From the NCBI RefSeq assembly GCF_025823185.1, contig NZ_JACKVK010000001.1:380846-444845 (forward strand): 64,000 nt of DNA, given 5' to 3'. Below the pieces are notes generated by a model. That model was given only the letters and a program-made list of their open reading frames with translations, did not search any database and was not told where the DNA came from. Shown piece after piece: positions 33,133 to 41,666 of the stretch; position 1 is the first letter of the stretch; each line of letters opens with the position of its first letter. The stretch comes from Mycobacterium yunnanensis (GTDB lineage Bacteria > Actinomycetota > Actinomycetes > Mycobacteriales > Mycobacteriaceae). A program made the translations under genes and the position numbers.

Positions 33133-34487
33133 GCTCCTACCGGATGCGCATTGCGCTTGAGCAGGGCGACACCGGATCACAGGAAGTCCAGCTCTTGGAC
33201 TGGAGGCCGGGGAGTTCGGTGTCCACGGTCCAAGTCGGCAAGGCCGGCGCCCGGTTCTTTGAAGGTTGGCGCCCCCCGCGCGAGGCCCTGGATCTCGCAC
33301 TTCTTGGGGCGGCCGGCTACTGCGCCGACAAGGTGTCGCTGCGGCGCCTGACGGCGGACCGGTGGACTAGAGAACTCGACATCGACCTGCCCGTCCAGGA
33401 CGCCGACCAGTGGGCCAAGGCCGATTGGTCACCAGTGCTGAGCTTTCTGACAGGGGACCGCTGGAGGGTCACCGCCCGCACCGACGAACACGATCCGCTC
33501 GCAATGGTGCCCAAGGTGCCGGCCACAGTCACCGCCGTCGGTGAGGTCGACGCAGTGTGCCTGTTCTCTGGTGGCCTGGATTCCTTGTGCGGTGTCGTCG
33601 ACCTCCTCGAAGGCAACCCGGCGATGCGGTTGTGCCTGCTCTCCCACCACGAAGGAGGGCAGGCGTCCACCGCCCAAGAAGCCCTCCTCGCCGAATTGTT
33701 CGAGCACTACGGGCACGATCGGCTGGTGTCCAGACGCCTGTTCCTTCGACCAGCGCCACCCAACACGGCCCAGGCGCGGTCACTGCCGTCCCGGCGGGAG
33801 AACACCACCCGCGCACGGTCGTTGCTTTTCTTGACCACCGCCCTGGCCCTGGCGGCGTCGGTGGGCCCCGACACCCCGGTGTTCATCCCTGAGAACGGCT
33901 TCATTGGCATCAACGTCCCACTCACCCGGGCACGATCAGGGAGCTACAGCACTCGCACCACGCACCCACACTTCATCAAGATCCTCACCGAAGCAGCGGC
34001 TCACTGCGGGGTGAACAATCCCGTCCTCAACCCCTACCGCCTCACGCCCAAGGGGCAGATGCTCGCCGAAACCCTCAACCCCGACCTGCTGCGCCGCCTC
34101 GCGCCGCTGAGCGTGTCCTGCTCGCACCCCGAGGCCGCGCGCTACGTCCAGCGCGAGCAAGGCAACTGCGGGTACTGCTTCCCGTGCCTCATCCGTCGTG
34201 CCTCGATGGCCCACGTGGGCTGGGACAGCGCCGACGGCTACGCCTGGGACGCACTCGACGGCAGCGATCTGTTGTCCCGGCCGACCAGGCGAGCCAGTGA
34301 CCTCCGCGCCGTCGTCAACGGCGTCTTCGCTGACCGCCCAGATCGCGACGTCTTACGCAACGGTCCGATCCCCGACGGCGAGCAGCGCGCCTTTCTGCGC
34401 GTATGGCGTGCCGGCCTGGAGGAGCTTCGCAGCTGGTTGCAGGGCGCGACCGGGGCGACCGCCGAACTGATCCAGGGGTTGCAATGA
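33129..34487 (+). CDS. qatC: QatC, QueC-like enzyme of the Qat defence system
   Basis: The 452-residue protein has an N-terminal extension (about 1-135), the PP-loop SGGLDS (147-152) in VCLFSGGLDSLCGVVDLL, and a QueC-type zinc site near the end of the core (SVSCSHPEA and CGYCFPC). QueC makes preQ0 from a carboxylated deazaguanine with ATP. QatC-type QueC homologues are thought to act in defence, probably by chemically modifying a protein or nucleotide target. All PP-loop and Cys residues are intact. Start and stop overlap both neighbours by 4 nt. Confidence 0.88.
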   Translation: MSSYRMRIALEQGDTGSQEVQLLDWRPGSSVSTVQVGKAGARFFEGWRPPREALDLALLGAAGYCADKVSLRRLTADRWTRELDIDLPVQDADQWAKADWSPVLSFLTGDRWRVTARTDEHDPLAMVPKVPATVTAVGEVDAVCLFSGGLDSLCGVVDLLEGNPAMRLCLLSHHEGGQASTAQEALLAELFEHYGHDRLVSRRLFLRPAPPNTAQARSLPSRRENTTRARSLLFLTTALALAASVGPDTPVFIPENGFIGINVPLTRARSGSYSTRTTHPHFIKILTEAAAHCGVNNPVLNPYRLTPKGQMLAETLNPDLLRRLAPLSVSCSHPEAARYVQREQGNCGYCFPCLIRRASMAHVGWDSADGYAWDALDGSDLLSRPTRRASDLRAVVNGVFADRPDRDVLRNGPIPDGEQRAFLRVWRAGLEELRSWLQGATGATAELIQGLQ

Positions 34488-35230
34488 CCGACCTCGGACC
34501 ACTGCTGGACAGCCACTGCCACCTCGGTGCCTACGACGACCCGGTCGCGGTGATGGACTCCGCAGCAGCGGCCAACGTGTCCCTGGTCGCCGTCACCGAA
34601 AGCCCAGAGGAGTTCCGCCGCTTGAAAACTCGGTTGGGACGGCGACCGACCATCGAGGTGGCCCTGGGCTTACATCCATTGCGCGCCGCGTCCTTCCGAC
34701 CCGCCGACATCGCTCGGTTCTTCCGCTGCATGCCCCAAACCCGCTGGATCGGCGAGGTCGGGCTCGACTTCTCGCAACACGGAATCGCGACCAAGAAGCA
34801 CCAGCTTCGAGTGTTCGACATCGTTCTCACCGAAGCCCAGCCCGGGCGCCATCCCCTGACGGTGCACAGCCGCGGCGCAGAAACCGAAGTCGTCAACCTG
34901 CTGTCGCAGGTGCAGCTGCCCGCCGTGATGCACTGGTACACCGGGCCGCTCAAGCTCGTCGACGACGCCCTCGCCGCCGGCCTGTACTTCTCCGTCAACC
35001 CCGCTATGACCCGATCCAAGCGGTTCGCGTCCTTTATTGCGAATGTGCCAGCGGACCGAATCCTCCTAGAAACCGACGGACCATACGCCAAGACATCTGG
35101 TCGCCCGGCGCAACCCACTGATCTGAAATCGCTGGCTAACCAGCTCGCCATCGCCTGGCAGGTGGCGCCTGTCGACGCCGCGCAGACGCTGCGACGAAAC
35201 CACGACCGACTGCGAAGCATGGCCGGTTGA
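34484..35230 (+). CDS. qatD: QatD, TatD-family hydrolase of the Qat defence system
   Basis: The 248-residue protein is a metal-dependent TatD nuclease: LDSHCHLGAYD (His11, His13), IGEVGLDFSQ with the bridging Glu, the His residues of TVHSRG and AVMHWYTG, and LLETDGPYAK with the catalytic Asp. It closes the qat operon, overlapping qatC by ATGA. In Qat all four genes are reported as needed for phage resistance. It is shorter than E. coli TatD (260 residues) but keeps all metal ligands. Confidence 0.9.
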   Translation: MTDLGPLLDSHCHLGAYDDPVAVMDSAAAANVSLVAVTESPEEFRRLKTRLGRRPTIEVALGLHPLRAASFRPADIARFFRCMPQTRWIGEVGLDFSQHGIATKKHQLRVFDIVLTEAQPGRHPLTVHSRGAETEVVNLLSQVQLPAVMHWYTGPLKLVDDALAAGLYFSVNPAMTRSKRFASFIANVPADRILLETDGPYAKTSGRPAQPTDLKSLANQLAIAWQVAPVDAAQTLRRNHDRLRSMAG

Positions 35231-35566
35231 TCGAACCGACGTCCACACGCCCCCCACTAGGGTTTCGGTTGTCGTCGGGTCATCGACACCCGCAGGAGTG
35301 TGGGATGGGCCAGCAGCGGTCGGCCGTGGTGGCACTGTGCAAGCGCCCGCTTGGGTGCGATCCATCGACCGCGCTCACCGGCTCCGTACGATGTCGAAGT
35401 TGGTTGTCAATGGCCGCGGGAGTGGTGCGCAGCCCTGAGATGTTGACCGCGTCAACACCCCTCGCTGTTTCCGCAGGTCGCGGCACGTTGTTTCGCGTGG
35501 GTTCGAACGGTCGCCCTGCTGCGTTTCTGCAGATCAGCTGCATTAAGCAGCGAAGGTGCGAGGAAT
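35231..35566. other. Non-coding right end of the island with candidate integrase arm sites
   Basis: A frame of 173 codons crosses this region and attR but has no ribosome-binding site or domain and is judged spurious. A perfect palindrome GTTGAC-CGC-GTCAAC lies at 35442-35456, using the same hexamer as the two direct repeats near attL. It is a good candidate for the right arm-type integrase site. Confidence 0.45.
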
Positions 35567-35587
35567 TTCGATTCCCCTTAGCTCCAC
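35567..35587. repeat. attR, second copy of the 21-bp attachment repeat
   Basis: The copy is identical to 13863-13883. No cloverleaf surrounds it, so this is the displaced 3' end of the original tRNA-Ala gene. It marks the right boundary of the island. Confidence 0.93.
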
Positions 35588-35744
35588 AAGTAATTGCGGG
35601 TCAGGAATTGCGTTCTGACCGAACTCCAAGGATCGTCCGAGTGACCATGGTCCACGCAAAGCGATATCGCGGGCGATATCCTTTCAGCGGTGGGGTCGAG
35701 GCCGAAGCGATGAAGACGAGTCGGTCGCCTAGGCTCGCGCATCG

Positions 35745-36146
35745 ATGAAACTCGACGAATGGCAGATCTATGCACTGGCGCCGTTCGCGGCGACGCTTGG
35801 CGTGACCTTTCCGGTGCTGACGGCCGAACTGGTACAAGCCGTCCTGCCCACACGACACGAACTGTCGACGCTCGGGGGAGGTCTTCACGGCGGCGCCATC
35901 ATGAGCGTGTGCGACGTTGCTTCGGCGGTGTGTGTGGCGCTCAACGTCGACGAGGGCTGCGTGTGGACCACGGCGGAGTCCACGACCTACTTCCTGCGGC
36001 CCGTTCGTAGTACGGCCACGGCTACCTCGACGCCGTTGAAGATCGGCAGGACGCTGGCCACGATCAAGACCGAGGTTCACGACGAGGACAACCTGTTGTG
36101 CGCGTACACGACTCAGATGGTCCACGTCTCGCGCCCGGTGGGCTAA
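35745..36146 (+). CDS. PaaI-family hotdog thioesterase
   Basis: This 133-residue single hotdog domain contains the PaaI/4HBT motif STLGGGLHGGAIMSVCDVAS, the catalytic-helix region, followed by TTYFLRPVRSTATATSTPLK. It is expected to hydrolyse an acyl-CoA thioester in the cytoplasm. The substrate is unknown. It is the first host gene right of the island. Confidence 0.85.
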   Translation: MKLDEWQIYALAPFAATLGVTFPVLTAELVQAVLPTRHELSTLGGGLHGGAIMSVCDVASAVCVALNVDEGCVWTTAESTTYFLRPVRSTATATSTPLKIGRTLATIKTEVHDEDNLLCAYTTQMVHVSRPVG

Positions 36147-36224
36147 CCGCCGACGAGGCGGCCTCCGATCAACGTACTCGAGCGCCGGGGGTTATCCGCC
36201 CCCCGATCGGGGAACCGCCTCACC

Positions 36225-36839
36225 GTGAACCACCCCACGAAAGACGCATTCGCCACCGAGGTCAGCCAATGGTCGGACATCCCCGGCTGGTTCCATTGGC
36301 GCGAAGGCCAGCAGGAAGCCGTCGAGGTGTTCGAAGAGGGCAGCACCTTCGTCGAGGTCGGCTCCTATCTCGGGCGCAGCCTGTGTTCCCTCGCCGACGT
36401 GGTGCGCACCTCAGGACGTGACTTCACGGTCATCGGGGTCGACACCTGCCGCGGGAGCGGCGAAGAGGGACTGGCCAGTGAGGACGCGCACGGTCCGGCG
36501 GTCGAATACGGCGGCGGAACCTTCGCGGGCCTGTTGCATCGCAATGTGATTGCGTGCGGATTCGCCGACGACGTCCACGTCTTCATCAGCTCGTCGCCAA
36601 AGGCAGCAGACTTCTTCGTCGACGGCTCGTTGGCGTGGGTGCACCTCGACGCCCGCCACGACTACGACAGCGTCGCGGCCGACATCGAGGCGTGGTTGCC
36701 GAAGGTGAGCTCCGGCGGCTGGCTCTCGGGTGACGACTACGACGAACGCATTTGGCCGGGCGTCGTCGCCGCCGTGCGGGACACTTTGCCCGAGGCTCAA
36801 GGCTGGCTGACGGCGCAGTGGCGGTGGCTCAAGCCCTAG
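36225..36839 (+). CDS. Class I SAM-dependent methyltransferase (Methyltransf_24 type)
   Basis: The 204-residue protein has motif I FVEVGSYLGRSLCSLADVV (about 43-61), motif II DFTVIGVDTC and an acidic LAWVHLDARHDYDSV segment as in Methyltransf_24 proteins. These often methylate sugars or phenolics. Start is GTG 36225 near CCTCACC; no strong ribosome-binding site is visible. It lies 78 nt after the thioesterase on the same strand. Confidence 0.8.
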   Translation: MNHPTKDAFATEVSQWSDIPGWFHWREGQQEAVEVFEEGSTFVEVGSYLGRSLCSLADVVRTSGRDFTVIGVDTCRGSGEEGLASEDAHGPAVEYGGGTFAGLLHRNVIACGFADDVHVFISSSPKAADFFVDGSLAWVHLDARHDYDSVAADIEAWLPKVSSGGWLSGDDYDERIWPGVVAAVRDTLPEAQGWLTAQWRWLKP

Positions 36840-37007
36840 TCCGCTCGCCGGACCGTGCCCACGCCTGCGGGTGTCCCGATCCGCCCTTGGTCGTCGGACG
36901 CGACGTCGCCCGGCTGCTCCTCGGATGCAGATCAGCCTCGGGGGCTTGCTTCGCGACGGGCTGGGTACCTGACTGGCTCCTAATCATTAAGGCACGGAGC
37001 GCAGCGC

Positions 37008-39509
37008 ATGACCGATCGGATCGCCGAGACGTACGGACAGGCCACTCCTCACGGGTTGGGTTCGGTGTGGCCCGCCCGGGTCGACCACTTCCTCGACGAG
37101 GGGCTCGCCGACCGCGACGTGGACCGGTGGGTGCAGTCGGCGTGCCTGCTGTGCAGCAATGGCTGCGGTTGCGACATCGCCGTCAAGGACGGTCGGATGG
37201 TGGGGATTCGTGGACGCGTTGGTGACACCGTCAACCACGGGCGGCTCGGTCCGAAGGGGCTCTACGGGTCGACCCCGTGGGCGTCGTCCCCGGATCGTCT
37301 GACCCGGCCTCTGGTGCGCGAGGGTGGCCGGCTGGTTGAAACCGACTGGGACACCGCGATGGGACGGATCGTGGACAGGTCGCGTCGGCTGCTTGAGGAG
37401 AAGGGGCCGCTCAGCCATGGCTTCTACACTTCGGGTCAGCTGTTCCTCGAGGAGTACTACACCCTCGCGGTCATCGGCAAGGCCGGCATTGGCACGCCCC
37501 ACATGGACGGCAACACCCGGCTGTGCACGGCCACCGCCGCGGCGGCCTTCAAGGAATCCTTTGGCGCCGATGGGCAGCCCGGCTCGTACACCGACATCGA
37601 GCACTGCGACGCGGTGTTCCTCTACGGCCACAACATGGCCGAAACCCAGACGGTCCTGTGGACCCGCATCCTGGACCGCACCCGCGGGGAGAACCCGCCG
37701 CGCATCGTCTGCGTCGACCCCCGCCGCACTCTGGTGGCCCAGGAGGCCGAGCGCACCGGCGGCGTCCACCTCGCCGCGCGGGTCGGCACCAACCTGGCCC
37801 TGATGAACGGCTTGACACGTGAGCTGTTCGAAAACGACTGGATCGACCACGGCTGGGTCGCGCAACACACGATCGGTATCGACGCCTTGCACCAGGTCGT
37901 GGACCCCTACACCCCCGAGCACGTCGCCGACATCTGCGGCATCGACGCGGGCGACCTGCGCTGCGCCGCACGCATCTTTGGTGAGAGCAGCGCCGTGCTC
38001 TCCACGGTCCTGCAGGGCTTCTACCAGTCCCATCAGGCCACCGCGGCCTCCGTCGCGGTCCACAACCTGCACTTGCTGCGCGGTTTGATCGGCCGCCCCG
38101 GTGCCGGGGTCCTGCAGATGAACGGTCAACCCACCGCGCAGAACAACCGTGAGTGCGGCGCCGACGGCGACCTGCCCGGTTTCCGCAACTGGGACAACCC
38201 CGCGCACGTGCAGGAACTCGCCGACGCCTGGAAAGTCGACGTGATGACCATTCCGCACTGGTCGCCCCCGACCCACGCGATGCAGATCATGTCTTACGCC
38301 GAGACGGGTTCGATTGGGCTGCTGTGGATTTCGGCGACCAACCCCGCGGTATCGATGCCGGAGTCCTCGCGCATCCGGTCGATCCTCGCCGGGGAGGATT
38401 GCTTCGTGGTGGTGCAGGACCTGTTCCGCACCGAGACCGCCGAACTCGCCGACGTCGTGCTGCCCGCGGCCGGATGGGGCGAGAAGACGGGTTGTTTCAC
38501 CAACGTCAACCGCGTGGTGCATCTCTCCGAGCAGGCCGTGCAGCCCCCCGGCGAGGCGCGCAGCGACCTCGACATCTTCCTCGCCTACGCCGACGCCATG
38601 GGCTTCACCGATGACGACGGGGACCCGCTGATCAGCTGGCGTACACCGGAGCAGGCATTCGACGCGTGGGCGGCGGTGACGGCCGGGCGCCCGGTCGACT
38701 ACACCGGGCTGAGCTATGACACGCTGCGCGGCCCGTCTGGGATCCCGTGGCCGGTCAACGCGGAGCACCCCGTGGGCACCGACCGGCTCTACGCCGACGG
38801 CGTCTTCCCGACCGACACCGACTACTGCGAAACCTACGGCCACGACCTGCTCACCGGCGGCACCGTGACCGAGCAGGAGCACCGGGCAATGGCACCGGCC
38901 GGGCGCGCGGTTCTCAAGGGAGCGCCCTACACACCTGCCCATGAACGACCAACGGATGAGTATCCGCTGCTGTACACGACAGGACGCACCGTCTTTCAGT
39001 TCCACACCCGCACGAAGACCGGACGGTCACGACCACTGCAACAGGCGGCACCCGACGCCTGGGTGGAACTGTCCGCACCCGACGCGGCGCGGCTCGACGT
39101 CACTGAAGGCGACTGGGTCCGGGTGCAATCACCACGCGGCGCGATCGAAGTAAGGGCCCGGATCGGCCACATCATGGAGGGGGCGGTGTTCGCGCCGTTC
39201 CACTACGGCCGCTGGGATCCCGACGGGGCCGCCGACGCCGACCGGCGCGTCGCCAACGAACTCACGATGACGGTGTGGGACCCGGTCTCCAAACAGCCCT
39301 ACTTCAAGACCGCTGCCTGCCGGGTGACCCGCGTGCGGGCCGGCGACGGACCCTCCCCAGCTCCCACCACGACCGCGTCCGCCCCGGTGACCGGCGGCCT
39401 ACCGGACACCGTCGGCGGACCAGAGTCGACCAGCGTGGTCTGGGCGGAAACCCCCCACTACCAGCTCGACCCCGCACAACGGGCCAGTGGCCCGGAAGGA
39501 CGGGACTGA
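37008..39509 (+). CDS. Molybdopterin-dependent oxidoreductase (formate dehydrogenase / assimilatory nitrate reductase superfamily)
   Basis: The 833-residue protein has an N-terminal Fe-S motif Cys46-xx-Cys49-xxx-Cys53-x-Cys55. A Molybdopterin domain follows with GNTRLCTATA (Cys173, probable Mo ligand) and CVDPRRTLVAQEAER, then a C-terminal Molydop_binding domain (about 660-770). Its exact substrate cannot be read from sequence. The usual fourth cluster cysteine would fall about residue 80, in NHGRLGPKGLYG, where it is Leu; Cys55 may replace it. A Thr/Pro-rich tail (about 780-833) is non-catalytic. No electron-transfer subunit is adjacent. A small gene overlaps its stop. Confidence 0.88.
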   Translation: MTDRIAETYGQATPHGLGSVWPARVDHFLDEGLADRDVDRWVQSACLLCSNGCGCDIAVKDGRMVGIRGRVGDTVNHGRLGPKGLYGSTPWASSPDRLTRPLVREGGRLVETDWDTAMGRIVDRSRRLLEEKGPLSHGFYTSGQLFLEEYYTLAVIGKAGIGTPHMDGNTRLCTATAAAAFKESFGADGQPGSYTDIEHCDAVFLYGHNMAETQTVLWTRILDRTRGENPPRIVCVDPRRTLVAQEAERTGGVHLAARVGTNLALMNGLTRELFENDWIDHGWVAQHTIGIDALHQVVDPYTPEHVADICGIDAGDLRCAARIFGESSAVLSTVLQGFYQSHQATAASVAVHNLHLLRGLIGRPGAGVLQMNGQPTAQNNRECGADGDLPGFRNWDNPAHVQELADAWKVDVMTIPHWSPPTHAMQIMSYAETGSIGLLWISATNPAVSMPESSRIRSILAGEDCFVVVQDLFRTETAELADVVLPAAGWGEKTGCFTNVNRVVHLSEQAVQPPGEARSDLDIFLAYADAMGFTDDDGDPLISWRTPEQAFDAWAAVTAGRPVDYTGLSYDTLRGPSGIPWPVNAEHPVGTDRLYADGVFPTDTDYCETYGHDLLTGGTVTEQEHRAMAPAGRAVLKGAPYTPAHERPTDEYPLLYTTGRTVFQFHTRTKTGRSRPLQQAAPDAWVELSAPDAARLDVTEGDWVRVQSPRGAIEVRARIGHIMEGAVFAPFHYGRWDPDGAADADRRVANELTMTVWDPVSKQPYFKTAACRVTRVRAGDGPSPAPTTTASAPVTGGLPDTVGGPESTSVVWAETPHYQLDPAQRASGPEGRD

Positions 39510-39973
39510 TGCCCCACCTTGCCACCTACGTCGGCCTCGCCGACCACAGCGAGAAGACGCTGGCCAACTCGTTGCGTACGGTCGCCGCCGGGCACGCGCG
39601 GCACGCCGACGTCTTCCACACCTGCCATACCCTCGCCGGGTGGAGCGACGAGCACCGTCGCGACCTCGAACCGGTCGTCGAACGCTACGGCGAGCAGGAC
39701 GACCTCGATGAACCGGAGCGGCTCCGCGCCAACGGCCTTTCCTGCGTCCGGGATGGCGAGATCGGTCTTCTACGCGACCTTCAGGACCTACACGTCCTGG
39801 CCACCCTGGTGCAGACCACCTGGACGGTCATCGCTCAAGGCGCCATGGGACTGCGCGACCATCAGCTGCTGGACATCGCACGGCGAAGCAACGCCCACAC
39901 TTCCCGGCAACTGACCTGGCTCAACACCCGGATGAAACAGGCGGCGCCGCAGGCTTTGATCGTCACGCCGTGA
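39509..39973 (+). CDS. Small helical partner of the molybdopterin oxidoreductase
   Basis: The ATG overlaps the upstream stop by 1 nt (TGATG), so translation is coupled. The 154-residue product is all-helical (MPHLATYVGLADHSEKTLAN, LQDLHVLATLVQTTWTVIAQ), with several His and Glu residues in a four-helix-bundle-like spacing. I cannot place it in a named family. A maturation or structural partner of the oxidoreductase is the natural guess. Confidence 0.65.
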   Translation: MPHLATYVGLADHSEKTLANSLRTVAAGHARHADVFHTCHTLAGWSDEHRRDLEPVVERYGEQDDLDEPERLRANGLSCVRDGEIGLLRDLQDLHVLATLVQTTWTVIAQGAMGLRDHQLLDIARRSNAHTSRQLTWLNTRMKQAAPQALIVTP

Positions 39974-40031
39974 TGTTTGGCGCAGCCGGTCAGTTCCGAC
40001 GGCCGTCCCACTGGCGATTTCGCGCTCGAAC

Positions 40032-40256
40032 ATGGTGGCCGTCGGAGGCTATGTCCTGGTGGAGTTCGACACTCACCATCGTGGTGCGACGACGCCCCTG
40101 ACCCGTTTGGAGACCGACGACCACGTCGGGCCGTGGTTCCCCTGGGCGACGGTTGGCGTTGGCCTTGCTGAGGAGATTGCCGAGCGAGCGGGCCTGCGGC
40201 TCAAGGACACTCAGGTCATTGGTGACCGCACGCTGGTGAGCATGGCGCGGATCTGA
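40032..40256 (+). pseudogene. C-terminal fragment resembling a class I methyltransferase
   Basis: The 74 codons read GGYVLVEFDTHHRGATTPLT, then GPWFPWATVGVGLAEEIAER and a final TLVSMARI strand. These resemble the last beta strands and helix of class I SAM methyltransferases, but no SAM-binding motif I-III lies upstream in any frame. The frame stays open upstream to 39972 without methyltransferase sequence. It is best read as a 5'-truncated remnant; a free-standing small protein cannot be excluded. Confidence 0.5.
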
Positions 40257-40281
40257 CGTGCTGGGAAGTCGCCGACGGGTG

Positions 40282-41034
40282 TCAGCGGCGGGCGACAAGG
40301 AGCTCGAGTCGATCCAGGATGGCTTCGAGCATTTCTTCGAATTCGGCGGTGCTGTGGTCTTCGGACAAGGCCGGCTCGAGTCGTTGGAGATGCGGATAGT
40401 CGCGCAGGTCGAGGACCGGTGTGGTCGGGTCGGCTTCGTCGAGGATGGCTTCATCGGGGTGCAGTTCGGCTCCGGCGGCCGACACTTCCTGCAGCAGCTG
40501 CCCGACCAGGAAGCTGGTGTACGTGCGGTAGGCGGTGACCGCGGCGTTGTCGGTGAAGCCGTAGCAGATCAGGGTGTCCAGGAAGGACTCCATCCACCGC
40601 AGGCTGCGCAGCGGTGGCCGCACCCACGGCGCTTCGGGTGCCGCGGTGGCCACCAGGGGGAACACCTGCGGATGGTTCAGGGCGATCTGGCGCACCCCGT
40701 GAGCCAGGCGCAGCAGGTAGTCTTGCCAGCCGTCTTCTTGGCGGCGGGCGGCCAGTTGATCGGTGTAGAGCTGGTCGAGGACGTGGTCGACGATGCCGGT
40801 GAGCAGGTCACCACGGCTGTGCACGTGGCGGTAGAGGGCCATGGCCTCAACTCCGCAGGTGGCGCCGAGGCGACGCATGGTCAGTTTGTCCAGGCCGTGG
40901 GTGTCGATGAATGCGATCGCTGCGTCGAGGATGACCGCGCGCGTCAACCGCGGCGGGGTGTGCTGCCGCCCGGTGACGGCCGCCGCGCCGGTGTCACCGT
41001 GGCGGTCTGGGGCGTGGGTGTTGATGTCGATCAC
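40282..41034 (-). CDS. TetR-family transcriptional regulator
   Basis: The 250-residue protein has an N-terminal TetR HTH (LTRAVILDAAIAFIDTHGLD, then MRRLGATCGVEAMALYRHVH) and a TetR_C_1-type ligand domain with HPQVFPLVATAAPEAPWVRP. It is divergent from the STAS gene, and a palindrome 50 bp upstream of its start is a good autoregulatory operator. The ligand is unknown. Confidence 0.92.
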   Translation of the reverse strand: MIDINTHAPDRHGDTGAAAVTGRQHTPPRLTRAVILDAAIAFIDTHGLDKLTMRRLGATCGVEAMALYRHVHSRGDLLTGIVDHVLDQLYTDQLAARRQEDGWQDYLLRLAHGVRQIALNHPQVFPLVATAAPEAPWVRPPLRSLRWMESFLDTLICYGFTDNAAVTAYRTYTSFLVGQLLQEVSAAGAELHPDEAILDEADPTTPVLDLRDYPHLQRLEPALSEDHSTAEFEEMLEAILDRLELLVARR

Positions 41035-41083
41035 CTCGTCGCTGGAAGTCTTCGCCTCGTTGCCAAGTCTTACCGTACCCCAA

Positions 41084-41098
41084 GTTTACAACGTAAAC
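41084..41098. promoter_or_regulatory. GTTTAC-AAC-GTAAAC palindrome, candidate TetR operator
   Basis: A perfect 6-bp inverted repeat with a 3-bp centre lies in the divergent gap between the TetR and STAS genes, 50 bp from the TetR start. Its size and symmetry are typical for TetR operators. Confidence 0.65.
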
Positions 41099-41198
41099 AT
41101 CGGGGCGTAGGTTGTGTCGGTATGGCCGCCTTCAGTGCGCAGGGCGGGAGGTGTGCGCCGGATCCTCCTGTGCGCGGCGGCTTTAGGGGTATGGGCAG

Positions 41199-41666
41199 GT
41201 GTCTTCTGTGTCGACGTTTCATCCTCATTCGCGCTTGACCGGTTGCCTTTCTGCTGCGGCTGACGCCACCGAGCGTTTACGCGTCAACGTCCAGCGAGAC
41301 GGGATGGTCACCGTGTTACGGGTCGGTGGTGACATCGACCTCACCAACGTGGCCGCCTGGAGGTGCGTGCTCGCCGAGGTATCCGCAGTGGCCACGGCCC
41401 CGGGGGCGCTGATCATCGATCTCGATGCTGCGCACTTCCTGGGACTGTGTGCATTCACCGCGCTGGCCGACACGGCCGAGCATTGCCGCGGTCGCGGCAT
41501 CGACCTCCGCGTGGTGGGAACCCAACCCGTGGTGGCCCGCATCATCGGGGTGGGCCTGTGGGACACCCTGTTGCCGGTGCATGCCACCGTCGTCGCCGCG
41601 GTCGACGCCTGGCACCAGATCCATCGACCAACCGGTGACGCAGTGGCGAATTCTCAGGGGTCGTGA
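41199..41666 (+). CDS. STAS-domain protein lacking the usual phospho-serine
   Basis: The 155-residue protein has a STAS fold (about 27-140) with TVLRVGGDIDLTNVAAWRCV and ALIIDLDAAHFLGLCAFTAL. In anti-sigma-factor antagonists the second segment normally carries D-S-S-G; here positions 82-85 are Gly-Leu-Cys-Ala, so the kinase target is missing. It may be a constitutive or differently regulated antagonist. The start is GTG 41199 or GTG 41208. Confidence 0.8.
   Translation: MSSVSTFHPHSRLTGCLSAAADATERLRVNVQRDGMVTVLRVGGDIDLTNVAAWRCVLAEVSAVATAPGALIIDLDAAHFLGLCAFTALADTAEHCRGRGIDLRVVGTQPVVARIIGVGLWDTLLPVHATVVAAVDAWHQIHRPTGDAVANSQGS

Larger units (their letters stand above)
13863..35587. mobile_element. 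tRNA-Ala integrated genomic island, circular length 21,704 bp
   Basis: Identical 21-bp repeats flank the region, one inside the tRNA-Ala 3' end and one with no tRNA attached. A tyrosine integrase reads inward next to attL, followed by excisionase-like and replication-type genes. Cargo includes a type VII effector-like triad, several nuclease/ART genes, a resolvase and the qatABCD operon. No capsid, tail, terminase, lysis, relaxase or FtsK/TraB genes are present. The form fits an integrative element dependent on a helper for transfer, such as a phage satellite or mobilisable island. Right of attR the chromosome resumes with ordinary housekeeping genes. Confidence 0.9.

Noticed and set aside
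13863..35587. Prophage
   Set aside because: No capsid, portal, terminase, tail, holin or lysin genes are present.
35227..35748. 173-codon frame after qatD crossing attR
   Set aside because: No ribosome-binding site, no domain, and it spans the recombination site, so it would be created by integration only.
36987..39005. Long minus-strand frame opposite the molybdopterin oxidoreductase
   Set aside because: Shadow of a strong coding gene in a high-GC genome.
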